Shown: positions 17,335 to 24,673 of the stretch, in pieces
Position numbering within the stretch: the stretch's first letter is position 1
Layout: each line of letters starts with the position of its first letter
Origin: JBGRQA01 sp041725895
GTDB lineage: Bacteria > Bacteroidota > Bacteroidia > Bacteroidales > Marinifilaceae
NCBI GenBank assembly: GCA_041725895.1
Contig: JBGRQA010000001.1
Coordinates: 62,001 to 126,000 of the forward strand
Reading direction: 5' to 3'
Length of the DNA: 64,000 bases
Program-made: the position numbers and the translations under genes
The notes under the pieces: generated by a model
The model's database searches: none
What the model saw: only the letters and a program-made list of their open reading frames with translations
Told to the model about the DNA's origin: nothing

Positions 17335-18735
17335 ATGCAGATGAACATGAAGAAATTTCTGGCCTTGCCAGTCGTTGCACTAGGTTTAAGTGGAATGGTT
17401 ACCGCTCAAACTCAGGGAAGTCTTGACGCGAAAGTGATGAAGGAGATTCGCTCCAGTTACAACGAAGATGCTTCCACCAAGGCATTGAAAAATGCCATTA
17501 CCAACAGTGGAAGCCTTAGAAGTATGGCTCTGAACCGTGATAAGATGGGAACGGTTGATCACTATTTCAAGTATCGTGTGGATGTGAAAGGGATTACCAA
17601 CCAGAAAAGCTCAGGTCGATGCTGGATGTTCACCAGCTTGAACACTCTTCGTCCGGTAGTCATGGAGAAGTACAATCTAAAGGACTTTGATTTTTCTCAC
17701 AACTACCTTTATTTCTACGATATTTTCGAGAAATCGAACCTGTTCCTGGAAAAGATTATTGCTACCGGAAAGAAACCAATGGACGATCGTGAAGTTGTGA
17801 ACTATTTCAAGAGCCCTGTTGATGATGGTGGTGTTTGGAACTCTTTCTTCAATGTTGCTCATAAATACGGTGTAGTTCCTGCAAGTGTAATGCCTGAAAC
17901 CAAAATCAGCAACAGCACTGGTCAAATGACCCGTTTGATTAAGGAAAAACTTCGTGGAGAAGGTTACAAATTGAGAGAAATGATTGCCAATAAAGCTTCT
18001 AAAAAAGCTGTTCAACAAGCTAAAGTAGCTGCATTGAAAGATGTATATCGTATGTTGGCTTTGTGTTTGGGACAACCTCCTGTGGAGTTCACCTGGAGAT
18101 ACAAGGATGCTGATGGTAATATCAAAGTGATGGAAAACTATACTCCACAGCAATTTCTGGGAGAGATCGCTCCTAGCTATTCCAACAAGGATTATGTGAT
18201 GATCATGAACGATCCTACACGTGAGTATTTCAAGGTATACGAAATCAAGAACTATCGTAATGTTGCCGAAGGAATCAACTGGACCTACCTGAACCTGCCC
18301 AACGAGGAGATCAAGCACTTCGCAATGGCTTCTATCAAGAACAACGAAGCTATGTATGCTTCCTGTGATGTAGGAAAGCAGCACAACCGTTCTACTGGTG
18401 TAATGGATGTGAATACCTACGATTACGCTTCTTTGTTTGGAGTGAAGTTCGATATGGACAAGAAAGTTCGTGTGTTGACCCGTCAGAGTGGTTCATCTCA
18501 TGCTATGGCTTTGATTGGTGTTGATGTGGATGAGAATGAGAAGCCTGTGAAGTGGGAATTCGAAAACAGTTGGGGAACCAAATCCGGTCACAATGGTTAC
18601 CTTACTTTTACCGATGAGTGGTTCAACGAGTACATGTTCCGCGTGGTAATCAATAAGAAATACCTGAACAAAAAAGCTTTGAAAGCTTTAGAGACCAAGC
18701 CAGTATTGTTACCGGTTTGGGACTACATGTTCTAA
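17335..18735 (+). CDS. Exported C1-family (bleomycin hydrolase/PepC-like) peptidase
   Basis: The 466-aa papain-fold aminopeptidase has a signal peptide ending GMVTAQ. Catalytic residues are visible: C96 (SSGRCWMF), H389 (SGSSHAMALIG) and N411 (FENSWGTKSGHNGY). Most PepC/bleomycin hydrolases are cytosolic hexamers, and export is a Bacteroidota variation. The role would be periplasmic peptide trimming. ATGs at 17335, 17341 and 17347 are all in frame, and the last gives the most compact signal (MKKFLALPVVALGL). A second exported C1 peptidase is encoded at 45.9-47.1 kb. Confidence 0.93.
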   Translation: MQMNMKKFLALPVVALGLSGMVTAQTQGSLDAKVMKEIRSSYNEDASTKALKNAITNSGSLRSMALNRDKMGTVDHYFKYRVDVKGITNQKSSGRCWMFTSLNTLRPVVMEKYNLKDFDFSHNYLYFYDIFEKSNLFLEKIIATGKKPMDDREVVNYFKSPVDDGGVWNSFFNVAHKYGVVPASVMPETKISNSTGQMTRLIKEKLRGEGYKLREMIANKASKKAVQQAKVAALKDVYRMLALCLGQPPVEFTWRYKDADGNIKVMENYTPQQFLGEIAPSYSNKDYVMIMNDPTREYFKVYEIKNYRNVAEGINWTYLNLPNEEIKHFAMASIKNNEAMYASCDVGKQHNRSTGVMDVNTYDYASLFGVKFDMDKKVRVLTRQSGSSHAMALIGVDVDENEKPVKWEFENSWGTKSGHNGYLTFTDEWFNEYMFRVVINKKYLNKKALKALETKPVLLPVWDYMF

Positions 18736-18759
18736 TAAGATATTTATCCAGTTTTGTTA

Positions 18760-18790
18760 GCCCCGAAGCTTCGTTTCGGGGCTTTTTTTA
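18760..18790 (+). terminator. Terminator of the C1 peptidase gene
   Basis: The stem AGCCCCGAA / TTCGGGGCT with a 6-nt loop is followed by seven T's. Confidence 0.9.
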
Positions 18791-18886
18791 TACAGTCTAA
18801 TGGATGTAACGATCATATAACCTTGGTGAGATGAGGCACGATACTCTTTCCTATTTTGTTGCAGGTAAACGAAAATCATTATTTCT

Positions 18887-20383
18887 TTAAGGTTCACTTT
18901 CTACCCTTGTAAAAACAATATCTTCGACTCCTTCTTGAAAGGGGACACTTATTCTCTCAATGATGCCTCTTTTTCCCGGATGAAAGGTGAATTTTTTAGT
19001 GGCGATTGCACTATTTTGGGCCTCAAAGGTGTCGTAATGATAATGGATGAGTGGAGTATCAAAGCTATTGAAATGTAAATGCAGCTCATACTGTTGTATT
19101 GTTATTTCCAGAATCCCGTAGGCGGGATGTTTGTATTTCCCGGTATAAGCTTCCAATACCTGGCTAGGATCAGTATTGGTAACCCTGCGGACATACTTAG
19201 GCCGCAGATGTTTTCGCTTTTCTCTTTTTAGATGGCTCTCCCAATCGTATTCCGTTAGCTTTAAGAAATGATCAGCTAATTTATTCCGAAGTAGCACAGT
19301 GAGGTCGTTGTGGGTTAAATTGGTAAGCAAAATGATACCCAGTGTATCTTTGGGGAATAGAGCAATTTCGCTTATGAAACCATCGATACTTCCTCCGTGT
19401 GCCACCCTTAAATGCCCCCGGTAGGATGTCACTCCCCAACCTAAACCGTAAAAGGAATAGAAGAGTAGGTTGTTGGGATCGCCCGGTACAACAATTTGTG
19501 GAGTATGGGTTTCCTTTAGCATTTTACTTGATACAATTTGTTTGTTTTGGTATTTCCCCTTGTTGAGTTGCATCGCCACCCAGTGGCTCAAATCTTGTAT
19601 ACATGAATTGATGGATCCGGCTGGTCCAATAGCGTCAATTTTCCGGAAAGGAATGTTTACCACCTTCCCGTTCTCTTTTGAATAGGGTAGGGCGTGATCC
19701 GAATCTTTTTTAGAGATTTCTACAGAGAAATTGGTTCGGACCATTTCGAGTGGTTCCAGTATATTTGTCCTGGTATATTCTTCCCACGATTTTCCTGAAA
19801 TGTAATTGACCAAATGGCCTGCGGTAACATACATCATATTTTGATATTGAAAGTGACTTCGAAAACCTTTGCTTGACTCCAGGTATTTCAGACGCTGAAT
19901 AATTTCCTTGCGTTTTAAATTGGAGCCGTACCAAACCAGGTCGTGACGAGGCAGGCCGGAACGATGACAGAGCAGATCCCGAGTAGTGATATGTTGGGTG
20001 ATGTATTCATCGGCAAGTTTGAATTTGGGGAGATAGTGGTGGAGTGGTTGATCCAGATCCAGTAGATTACGGTCAACCAATTGACAGAGTCCAACTGCTG
20101 TAATAGCCTTAGTTGTGGAGCCAATAGCAAAAAGAGTGTGGAGTGTAACCGGCAGCCTCCTTTTAACATCGCGGTAGCCGAATCCTTGAGCATAGATCAG
20201 CTTTTCTCCCTTTACTATACCAACGGCAAGCCCCGGAACATGATACTCTTCCATTTTTGTTTCGATGTAAGGAGTTAGATCCTCCAATAGTTTTGGTGAT
20301 TTTTGCGCTTTGCTACACGAAACCATCAAAAAAAACGGTAGAAGACCCAAGATTAGATGAACGAGGGTCAATCGAATCTTCAT
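18887..20383 (-). CDS. Serine hydrolase lipoprotein, class C beta-lactamase-like
   Basis: The 498-aa protein has a lipoprotein signal (FFLMVSC, Cys 23) and a beta-lactamase/transpeptidase domain (about 35-385). The domain has S89-x-x-K92 (FAIGSTTK), Y180-x-N182 (QYQN), and an H-G-G motif (AHGGSIDG) in place of KTG. A C-terminal beta-rich extension (about 400-498) resembles the domain trailing many AmpC/PbpE-like hydrolases. It is likely an envelope esterase, D-aminopeptidase or peptidoglycan-modifying enzyme. True beta-lactamase activity should not be assumed. Confidence 0.9.
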   Translation of the reverse strand: MKIRLTLVHLILGLLPFFLMVSCSKAQKSPKLLEDLTPYIETKMEEYHVPGLAVGIVKGEKLIYAQGFGYRDVKRRLPVTLHTLFAIGSTTKAITAVGLCQLVDRNLLDLDQPLHHYLPKFKLADEYITQHITTRDLLCHRSGLPRHDLVWYGSNLKRKEIIQRLKYLESSKGFRSHFQYQNMMYVTAGHLVNYISGKSWEEYTRTNILEPLEMVRTNFSVEISKKDSDHALPYSKENGKVVNIPFRKIDAIGPAGSINSCIQDLSHWVAMQLNKGKYQNKQIVSSKMLKETHTPQIVVPGDPNNLLFYSFYGLGWGVTSYRGHLRVAHGGSIDGFISEIALFPKDTLGIILLTNLTHNDLTVLLRNKLADHFLKLTEYDWESHLKREKRKHLRPKYVRRVTNTDPSQVLEAYTGKYKHPAYGILEITIQQYELHLHFNSFDTPLIHYHYDTFEAQNSAIATKKFTFHPGKRGIIERISVPFQEGVEDIVFTRVESEP

Positions 20384-20594
20384 AACTTCAGTTTTAAGAT
20401 GTTCTATAAAAGTTACTACCTTTTCATCGCTTTGTCAAATTAGGAAATTAAGAATTTGTTCAAAGTTGAGGAGGACAAACAAGATAGAGCAGAAGAGTTT
20501 GCTATCCAATTAGGAAATAAGCTGCTTTTCAGAATCGATTTATTTTAAAGAGGCTTGTTTTTTACTTTAATGATAGGAGCGGTTGGTTTACAAC

Positions 20595-20637
20595 TGAAAA
20601 AAGAACCTCAAATTTTTCATAAATTTTGAGGTTCTTG
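20595..20637 (-). terminator. Terminator of the CGGC gene
   Basis: The long AT-rich stem AAGAACCTCAAA / TTTTGAGGTTCTT is followed on the minus strand by a T tract. Confidence 0.75.
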
Positions 20638-20666
20638 TTGAAGTTAAAAATGAGGTTTTAGTATTT

Positions 20667-20999
20667 CTAATGTGTCCAATCTATTATCCGGATTTCCGGA
20701 CCAAGTTTTTTGGTGATAGCAGCCTTCATGGTTTCGAAATGCGGACAAGGAAAGCTGATGGGATGACCTTTGCTGATGCAGGAGGCAAAAAAGATGGCTT
20801 CTGCCCCTCGTTTTACCATCTCCTGGGCTCTTGAAACAGCTCTTTTGCCGGGACAACCTCCACAGGTAACAAATCCTATGAGTTCGACCGGACCGGTTTC
20901 CTCGAAGGCTAAAATTCCTTTATTGGCTATTTTAAAATCCGTAGTTCCAGGGCATATATCTTCGGTTTGTTGGCAACGTATGATACCTGCTTTTATCAT
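20667..20999 (-). CDS. CGGC domain protein
   Basis: The 110-aa cysteine-rich protein starts at the ATG at 20999 (MIKAGIIRCQQTEDIC). A longer frame to 21089 adds an unrelated hydrophobic leader and is less likely. The diagnostic CGGC tetrad is in GFVTCGGCPGKRA (about residue 49), and further cysteines occur in FFASCISKG and FPCPHF. CGGC proteins are thought to bind a metal, and their function is uncharacterised. The gene is divergent from the unknown gene trio. One copy of the duplicated 65-bp element begins 105 bp upstream of its start. Confidence 0.88.
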   Translation of the reverse strand: MIKAGIIRCQQTEDICPGTTDFKIANKGILAFEETGPVELIGFVTCGGCPGKRAVSRAQEMVKRGAEAIFFASCISKGHPISFPCPHFETMKAAITKKLGPEIRIIDWTH

Positions 21000-21103
21000 T
21001 ATGTTTAGATTTAGTGTGTAAGGTATAAAGATAGTTGGATACTTTTGAGGAAACAATAGAAATAAGAACTTGATGGTTTTGCTTATCAATTTTTCTGATT
21101 ATT

Positions 21104-21168
21104 GCTTTACTCAAGATTTTGTGCCATTCACTCAGGAAATTGATCCATTCACTCATTTCTTTTGGATT
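21104..21168. repeat. 65-bp direct repeat, copy 1 (paired CATTCACT sites)
   Basis: This copy shares GCTTTACTCAAGA and a 28-bp perfect 3' block (TGATCCATTCACTC to TTGGATT) with copy 2, exactly 195 bp away. It holds CATTCACT at 21125-21132 and 21146-21153, giving a 21-bp period. The geometry fits a LytTR-type operator. It lies on the CGGC-gene side of the divergent region. Confidence 0.8.
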
Positions 21169-21298
21169 TGATTCATAGAATTCAGAAATTGTATGTCCTC
21201 TATTTTTTTTAAGGCCTCTTTTTGTTGGAAAAAGCGTGAATTTAGACCCTGCTTTATAAATTTTTCAACAAATTTTTGCAGAGAGATTCCTCGTTTTC

Positions 21299-21363
21299 GC
21301 TTTACTCAAGAAATCATATCATTCACTAAAAAAAATGATCCATTCACTCATTTCTTTTGGATT
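21299..21363. repeat. 65-bp direct repeat, copy 2 (paired CATTCACT sites)
   Basis: This is the second copy of the element, with CATTCACT at 21320-21327 and 21341-21348, again at 21-bp spacing. It ends 107 bp before the first gene of the unknown trio. The segments that differ between copies are the spacers, while the half-sites are conserved, as expected for a protein-binding site. Confidence 0.8.
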
Positions 21364-21454
21364 CGTTTTTTGCTTTTTGGAAATTCGGATAAGTAAATTT
21401 TTCATACAAACATTACTGTATGTAACATGCAGAAAATGAAGTTTTATTTAATCT

Positions 21455-21462
21455 AAAGGAGG
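21455..21462 (+). promoter_or_regulatory. Unusually strong Shine-Dalgarno
   Basis: AAAGGAGG lies 8 bp before the ATG at 21471 and is fully complementary to a canonical anti-SD. Most genes in this window have no SD at all, so it stands out and suggests high translation. Confidence 0.75.
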
Positions 21463-21470
21463 AAAGTCTT

Positions 21471-22112
21471 ATGAAATTATTAAAAAAAGTTCAGTTCTCA
21501 TCCGTAAGTAGAGAAACAACAACAGGAACTACCTATAAGTTCTCGAATGGATATGGTCAGATCACCAAAGCGGGAGCACAGGTTCAAGCTGGAGCAACTG
21601 TTACTGCAACCGTTGACATTGAAATGGTTATTGTTACAAATGAGAGAACTCAGAGTTGGTTTGATGAGAATAAACATATTTACACCACAGAACAGCAAAG
21701 TGCAATTGAGGAGCATTTGAGAGAAAGAAATACTGCAAGTGCCTGGTGTGCAATATTTGCTTGGGGTGCAACCAATTCAAAAGATGAGGATTATTTTAAA
21801 AATACTCATGCAAGACAGGAAGAGACCCATACGGATCAACAGAAACATGTTGTAAACTCGGCATCAAAACTTGAAAGTAAAAAAGTTCATGTAACCGGTA
21901 ATATCCAAATTACAGGTGTTAGTATGTTGCCTACTGAAGCATTTATTTATGCTGAAATTTCGACCATCCAATTTGAAGATGGTACTACCATGCAGGTAAT
22001 TAATCAGAGTAATCCGGTAGCAGCAAATAGTTCTGGTGATACTTCCGCAGTAGATACTAAGAAGGGACAACATTTAACCATTGTACCTATCAAAGAAAAG
22101 GCAATGGTTTAG
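21471..22112 (+). CDS. Unrecognised protein A of the LytTR-site-linked trio
   Basis: The 213-aa protein has no signal peptide or clear transmembrane helix. I do not recognise its family. It has a Thr/Gly/Ala-rich beta-like N-terminal third (SVSRETTTGTTYKFSNG, then QAGATVTATVDIEMVI). A helical middle contains a short aromatic-small hydrophobic patch (ASAWCAIFAWGA, about 90-101) flanked by charged residues. The C-terminal third is again beta-like. The SVSRET segment near the N-terminus resembles PVSRKTS in the next gene, which hints at distant relationship. The start is fixed by a perfect Shine-Dalgarno. It is the first gene downstream of the duplicated 21-bp-spaced repeats. Confidence 0.85.
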   Translation: MKLLKKVQFSSVSRETTTGTTYKFSNGYGQITKAGAQVQAGATVTATVDIEMVIVTNERTQSWFDENKHIYTTEQQSAIEEHLRERNTASAWCAIFAWGATNSKDEDYFKNTHARQEETHTDQQKHVVNSASKLESKKVHVTGNIQITGVSMLPTEAFIYAEISTIQFEDGTTMQVINQSNPVAANSSGDTSAVDTKKGQHLTIVPIKEKAMV

Positions 22113-22130
22113 TGTAGGCTAATTGAAACA

Positions 22131-22183
22131 ATAGAAAAGTGTCGGTTGCTGGATTACGACAATAAGCTCCGATACTTTTCTAT
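22131..22183 (+). other. Long hairpin between genes A and B
   Basis: ATAGAAAAGTGTCGG pairs with CCGATACTTTTCTAT (14 of 15 positions, the other a G-T) around a 23-nt loop. No T tract follows. It may end, attenuate or stabilise the gene A transcript. Confidence 0.6.
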
Positions 22184-22332
22184 GTAATAAGTCTTACTCA
22201 ATAGGTGACGGTTTCGAAGGACTTCTGAAATTGTACTGGAATAAAACAGGATCAACCCGATAATTACAGATTGCTTGTTTAGATCAACTGACTAACGATG
22301 ATTTCGAATTCAAGGTTGGAAACGGATTTTTT

Positions 22333-22998
22333 ATGATTATAGATAAGAATATTCTAAGTGTACCTGTATCTCGAAAAACTTCCCTGTCCAGAGAGAAATT
22401 GGAAGAATCTTCTGTTTTAAAGGGTACAATTTCAAATGGGTGTACTCGTGTTTATGCAACGATTTCCAGTTCGAGGGATGCCAGGGTAGAAGTAAACTTT
22501 AAGGTAGATGTTAATTCAGTTGATGTTGAGGATTTCAATTTTTGGAGGTTGAAAATTACCAGGATTTTAGGAAGACAATCTATTGAGGAAATAGAGGTTA
22601 AATTAAAATCGATTTTTCCTTATAAGGCAAAAATTAATTTCGAACACTGTATGTCCTTGTATGTGCTGTATGTATTTGAGTACATATACGGATCCGGTCA
22701 GATTACCCGACATTACATTAATTCGACTAATGTTTTGTTTGATTCTGACCAATGTTCAAAAACGAACTGCCAGGATATAATAAGTAGTATTTACGAATTG
22801 AAATCTACGGTTCGTTGTTTTGTCGGACAATTGGTTGCTACAGACAACGATCCGGTAAAGGAAGCTTACATTCCAGTTACTTTTTTTCATTTTACAGATG
22901 GGAAAGTAGTCTCTTTTGCGGATTATTTGGGGCCGGTTAATATTGTTACCGGGCAGCGTGAGATGGATAGTCAACCTGGTTTATTGACTTTTCAGTAG
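22333..22998 (+). CDS. Unrecognised protein B of the trio
   Basis: The 221-aa protein has no signal peptide. I cannot assign a family. The N-terminus (ILSVPVSRKTSLSREKLEES) echoes that of gene A. The middle has a helix EEIEVKLKSIFPYKAKINF followed by an aromatic stretch LYVLYVFEYIYGSG (about 112-125). The C-terminus is beta-like (VTFFHFTDGKVVSFADYLG). Six cysteines are scattered. There is no SD, unlike gene A. It lies 220 bp after gene A beyond a hairpin and in the same direction as gene C. Confidence 0.75.
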   Translation: MIIDKNILSVPVSRKTSLSREKLEESSVLKGTISNGCTRVYATISSSRDARVEVNFKVDVNSVDVEDFNFWRLKITRILGRQSIEEIEVKLKSIFPYKAKINFEHCMSLYVLYVFEYIYGSGQITRHYINSTNVLFDSDQCSKTNCQDIISSIYELKSTVRCFVGQLVATDNDPVKEAYIPVTFFHFTDGKVVSFADYLGPVNIVTGQREMDSQPGLLTFQ

Positions 22999-23006
22999 TA
23001 ACAACC

Positions 23007-23132
23007 ATGTGTAAATATCTGAATTCCGAGTGTCAATTGTCCGAAGTTGGGGATATCAATTGGGATGCGGAGAACAATTATCAGTTTGTTAAAACTATTA
23101 GGGAGGCGATTCTTGTGTCATCCCCAGTCTAG
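23007..23132 (+). CDS. Possible 41-aa small protein
   Basis: This short open frame (MCKYLNSECQLSEVGD to VSSPV) starts 8 bp after gene B stops and fills most of the gap to gene C. Two cysteines, acidic. No SD or recognisable family. It may be a real small gene of the cluster, a remnant, or chance. Confidence 0.3.
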   Translation: MCKYLNSECQLSEVGDINWDAENNYQFVKTIREAILVSSPV

Positions 23133-23209
23133 TTCTGTGTCGGTTAAAAGTAATAGTGAAATTATTTGTTTGGAGAACGGAATTATAATACAAAATCAAA
23201 AATGTTATT

Positions 23210-23737
23210 ATGGAAACTATTAAAGAAAAGAGTGTTAAGGAAAAAGTAGGTTTGTCTGCCCCCTGGTATTCATTGCAACGAATACTGGCCTATAGTATCG
23301 GACAGTCTGGGCAGGTCATTGTATCAGAATTAAATTCTGAAAGTTACGAAATTCAGGTGACCGCGGCTAAGTCGAATACAGCAAAAGCTTTGGCTGAAAC
23401 CTTACAGTTGCAGCAAGAGCTTGGCAATATCACTGTTAATATTGTGGTGAAGGACTTGCAAGGTAATACCTATGTTCCCAATGAAAAACAGAATCAGAGT
23501 TCTTACCTTGTTGATGCATTGAAAGAAGCATTGGTAAATAATCCTCTTGTTTTCGGTGTAGAGGAAGTAAATGGAGAACCTACAGTTTGTTGTACACCAA
23601 CCGTTATTCAGTTTTGGAACGATGATTTGAGTAATCCATACGGATTTACATCTTTTATGGCAGATCAGGCTTTTCAGCGAGTATTGAAACCGATAGTAAA
23701 GGTTTATACTTTGGGTAAAAATATTGGTAATTTTTGA
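23210..23737 (+). CDS. Unrecognised protein C of the trio
   Basis: The 175-aa cytoplasmic-looking protein has no family I recognise. Residues 15-60 (APWYSLQRILAYSIGQSGQVIVSEL) look alpha/beta. A beta-hairpin-like NITVNIVVKDLQGNTYVPNE follows, then a helix SSYLVDALKEALVNNP. A Cys-Cys pair lies in TVCCTPTVIQFW (about 127-128), and the C-terminus is amphipathic. It lacks a signal peptide. It is the last plus-strand gene of the cluster and ends convergent to the LytTR operon. Confidence 0.75.
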   Translation: METIKEKSVKEKVGLSAPWYSLQRILAYSIGQSGQVIVSELNSESYEIQVTAAKSNTAKALAETLQLQQELGNITVNIVVKDLQGNTYVPNEKQNQSSYLVDALKEALVNNPLVFGVEEVNGEPTVCCTPTVIQFWNDDLSNPYGFTSFMADQAFQRVLKPIVKVYTLGKNIGNF

Positions 23738-23792
23738 TGTTTGCTTGCTCAGGAATCGCTTTTCCAATTAGAAATGATTCAATATTCGCTTT

Positions 23793-23831
23793 ATGAAAAC
23801 AGGTGGCTTCTATGTGAGGCGACCTGTTTCT
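23793..23831. terminator. Hairpin between convergent units
   Basis: AAACAGGTgGC pairs with GCgACCTGTTT across an 11-nt loop between gene C and the LytTR gene. There is no long T tract, so its terminator function is uncertain. Confidence 0.45.
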
Positions 23832-23920
23832 AATGGTGAGGTTACGAGTATTTTCATTTCGGAGCTAAAGGTACGATGCTTTTTATCGATGTGTTTTTAA
23901 ATTAAAAGTGCTGTTGGTTA

Positions 23921-24673
23921 TTAAATAATGAGGATTTTTTGAAATATTAAATCTCGTAAGGATTTGCTGATGGGGATGTATTTGTCGTGAATTACGAGTT
24001 GATTTCCTTCTATTCCTGTGATGTTGTCAATATTGACAATAAAGGAGCGATGTACTCGGCAAAATTTTTGGGGAGGAAGCTTTTCTTCTATTTTTTTCAG
24101 CGTGACGGAAAAGGTGAAGATACCGTTTTTTGCATGAATACTAGTGTAGTTGCTTTCAGCTTCTATCCAGAGGATATCTTTCAGATCGACTCGTTCAAAT
24201 TGATTCTCTTTTTTCATGAATATGCTTTTTGTCGATTTGATGTCTTGAAATTGCTCTTTGTTGTCAAGGAAAAGGGAATGCTTTGCTTTGGATAAGTACG
24301 GATGATTTTCCAGTGCGATTTCTATGGAGATTTTAACCTGGCGATCGTTAAAGGGTTTGAGAAGAAAGGACGAGGGAATTACTTTTTTTGCACGATTCAC
24401 AATATCATTGTTGGCCATAGAAGTCAGGAAAATAAATGGGAGATGGTACATTTCGTTAATTATTTGAGCCAGTTCAATTCCATCCATTTTGCCTTGTAAA
24501 CAGATGTCAATTAGAAGAATATCGACTTGTTGGGTTTTTATTGTGCTTATGGCTTCAGGGCCATTTGTGACCATTCCTGCAATTCCATACCCCATCTCAA
24601 TGAGTCGAAGAGCTATGTCTTCGGCAATGATTATCTCATCTTCCACGATTAGAATCCTGATTTTATCTTTCAT
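23921..24673 (-). CDS. LytTR-family response regulator
   Basis: The 250-aa regulator starts at the ATG at 24673, which overlaps the kinase stop codon (ATGA), implying translational coupling. A longer frame to 24718 lies inside the kinase gene. The receiver domain spans 1-125, with acidic pocket VEDE and phospho-acceptor D56 (LLIDICLQG), then K in LLKPF. The LytTR DNA-binding domain spans about 150-250 (ILWIEAESNYTSIHAKNG, CRVHRSFIVNIDNI). LytTR proteins bind paired direct repeats spaced by two helical turns. The 21-bp-spaced CATTCACT pairs 2.5 kb away are the obvious candidate target. Confidence 0.93.
   Translation of the reverse strand: MKDKIRILIVEDEIIIAEDIALRLIEMGYGIAGMVTNGPEAISTIKTQQVDILLIDICLQGKMDGIELAQIINEMYHLPFIFLTSMANNDIVNRAKKVIPSSFLLKPFNDRQVKISIEIALENHPYLSKAKHSLFLDNKEQFQDIKSTKSIFMKKENQFERVDLKDILWIEAESNYTSIHAKNGIFTFSVTLKKIEEKLPPQKFCRVHRSFIVNIDNITGIEGNQLVIHDKYIPISKSLRDLIFQKILII

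Noticed and set aside
17677..18384. 235-codon minus-strand frame inside the C1 peptidase gene
   Set aside because: Antisense shadow of a gene with a complete catalytic set; no start context and low-complexity translation.
18887..20383. Antibiotic-resistance beta-lactamase
   Set aside because: The class C fold and motifs are present, but the KTG motif is replaced by HGG and there is a C-terminal extension. This fits general serine hydrolases or esterases better.
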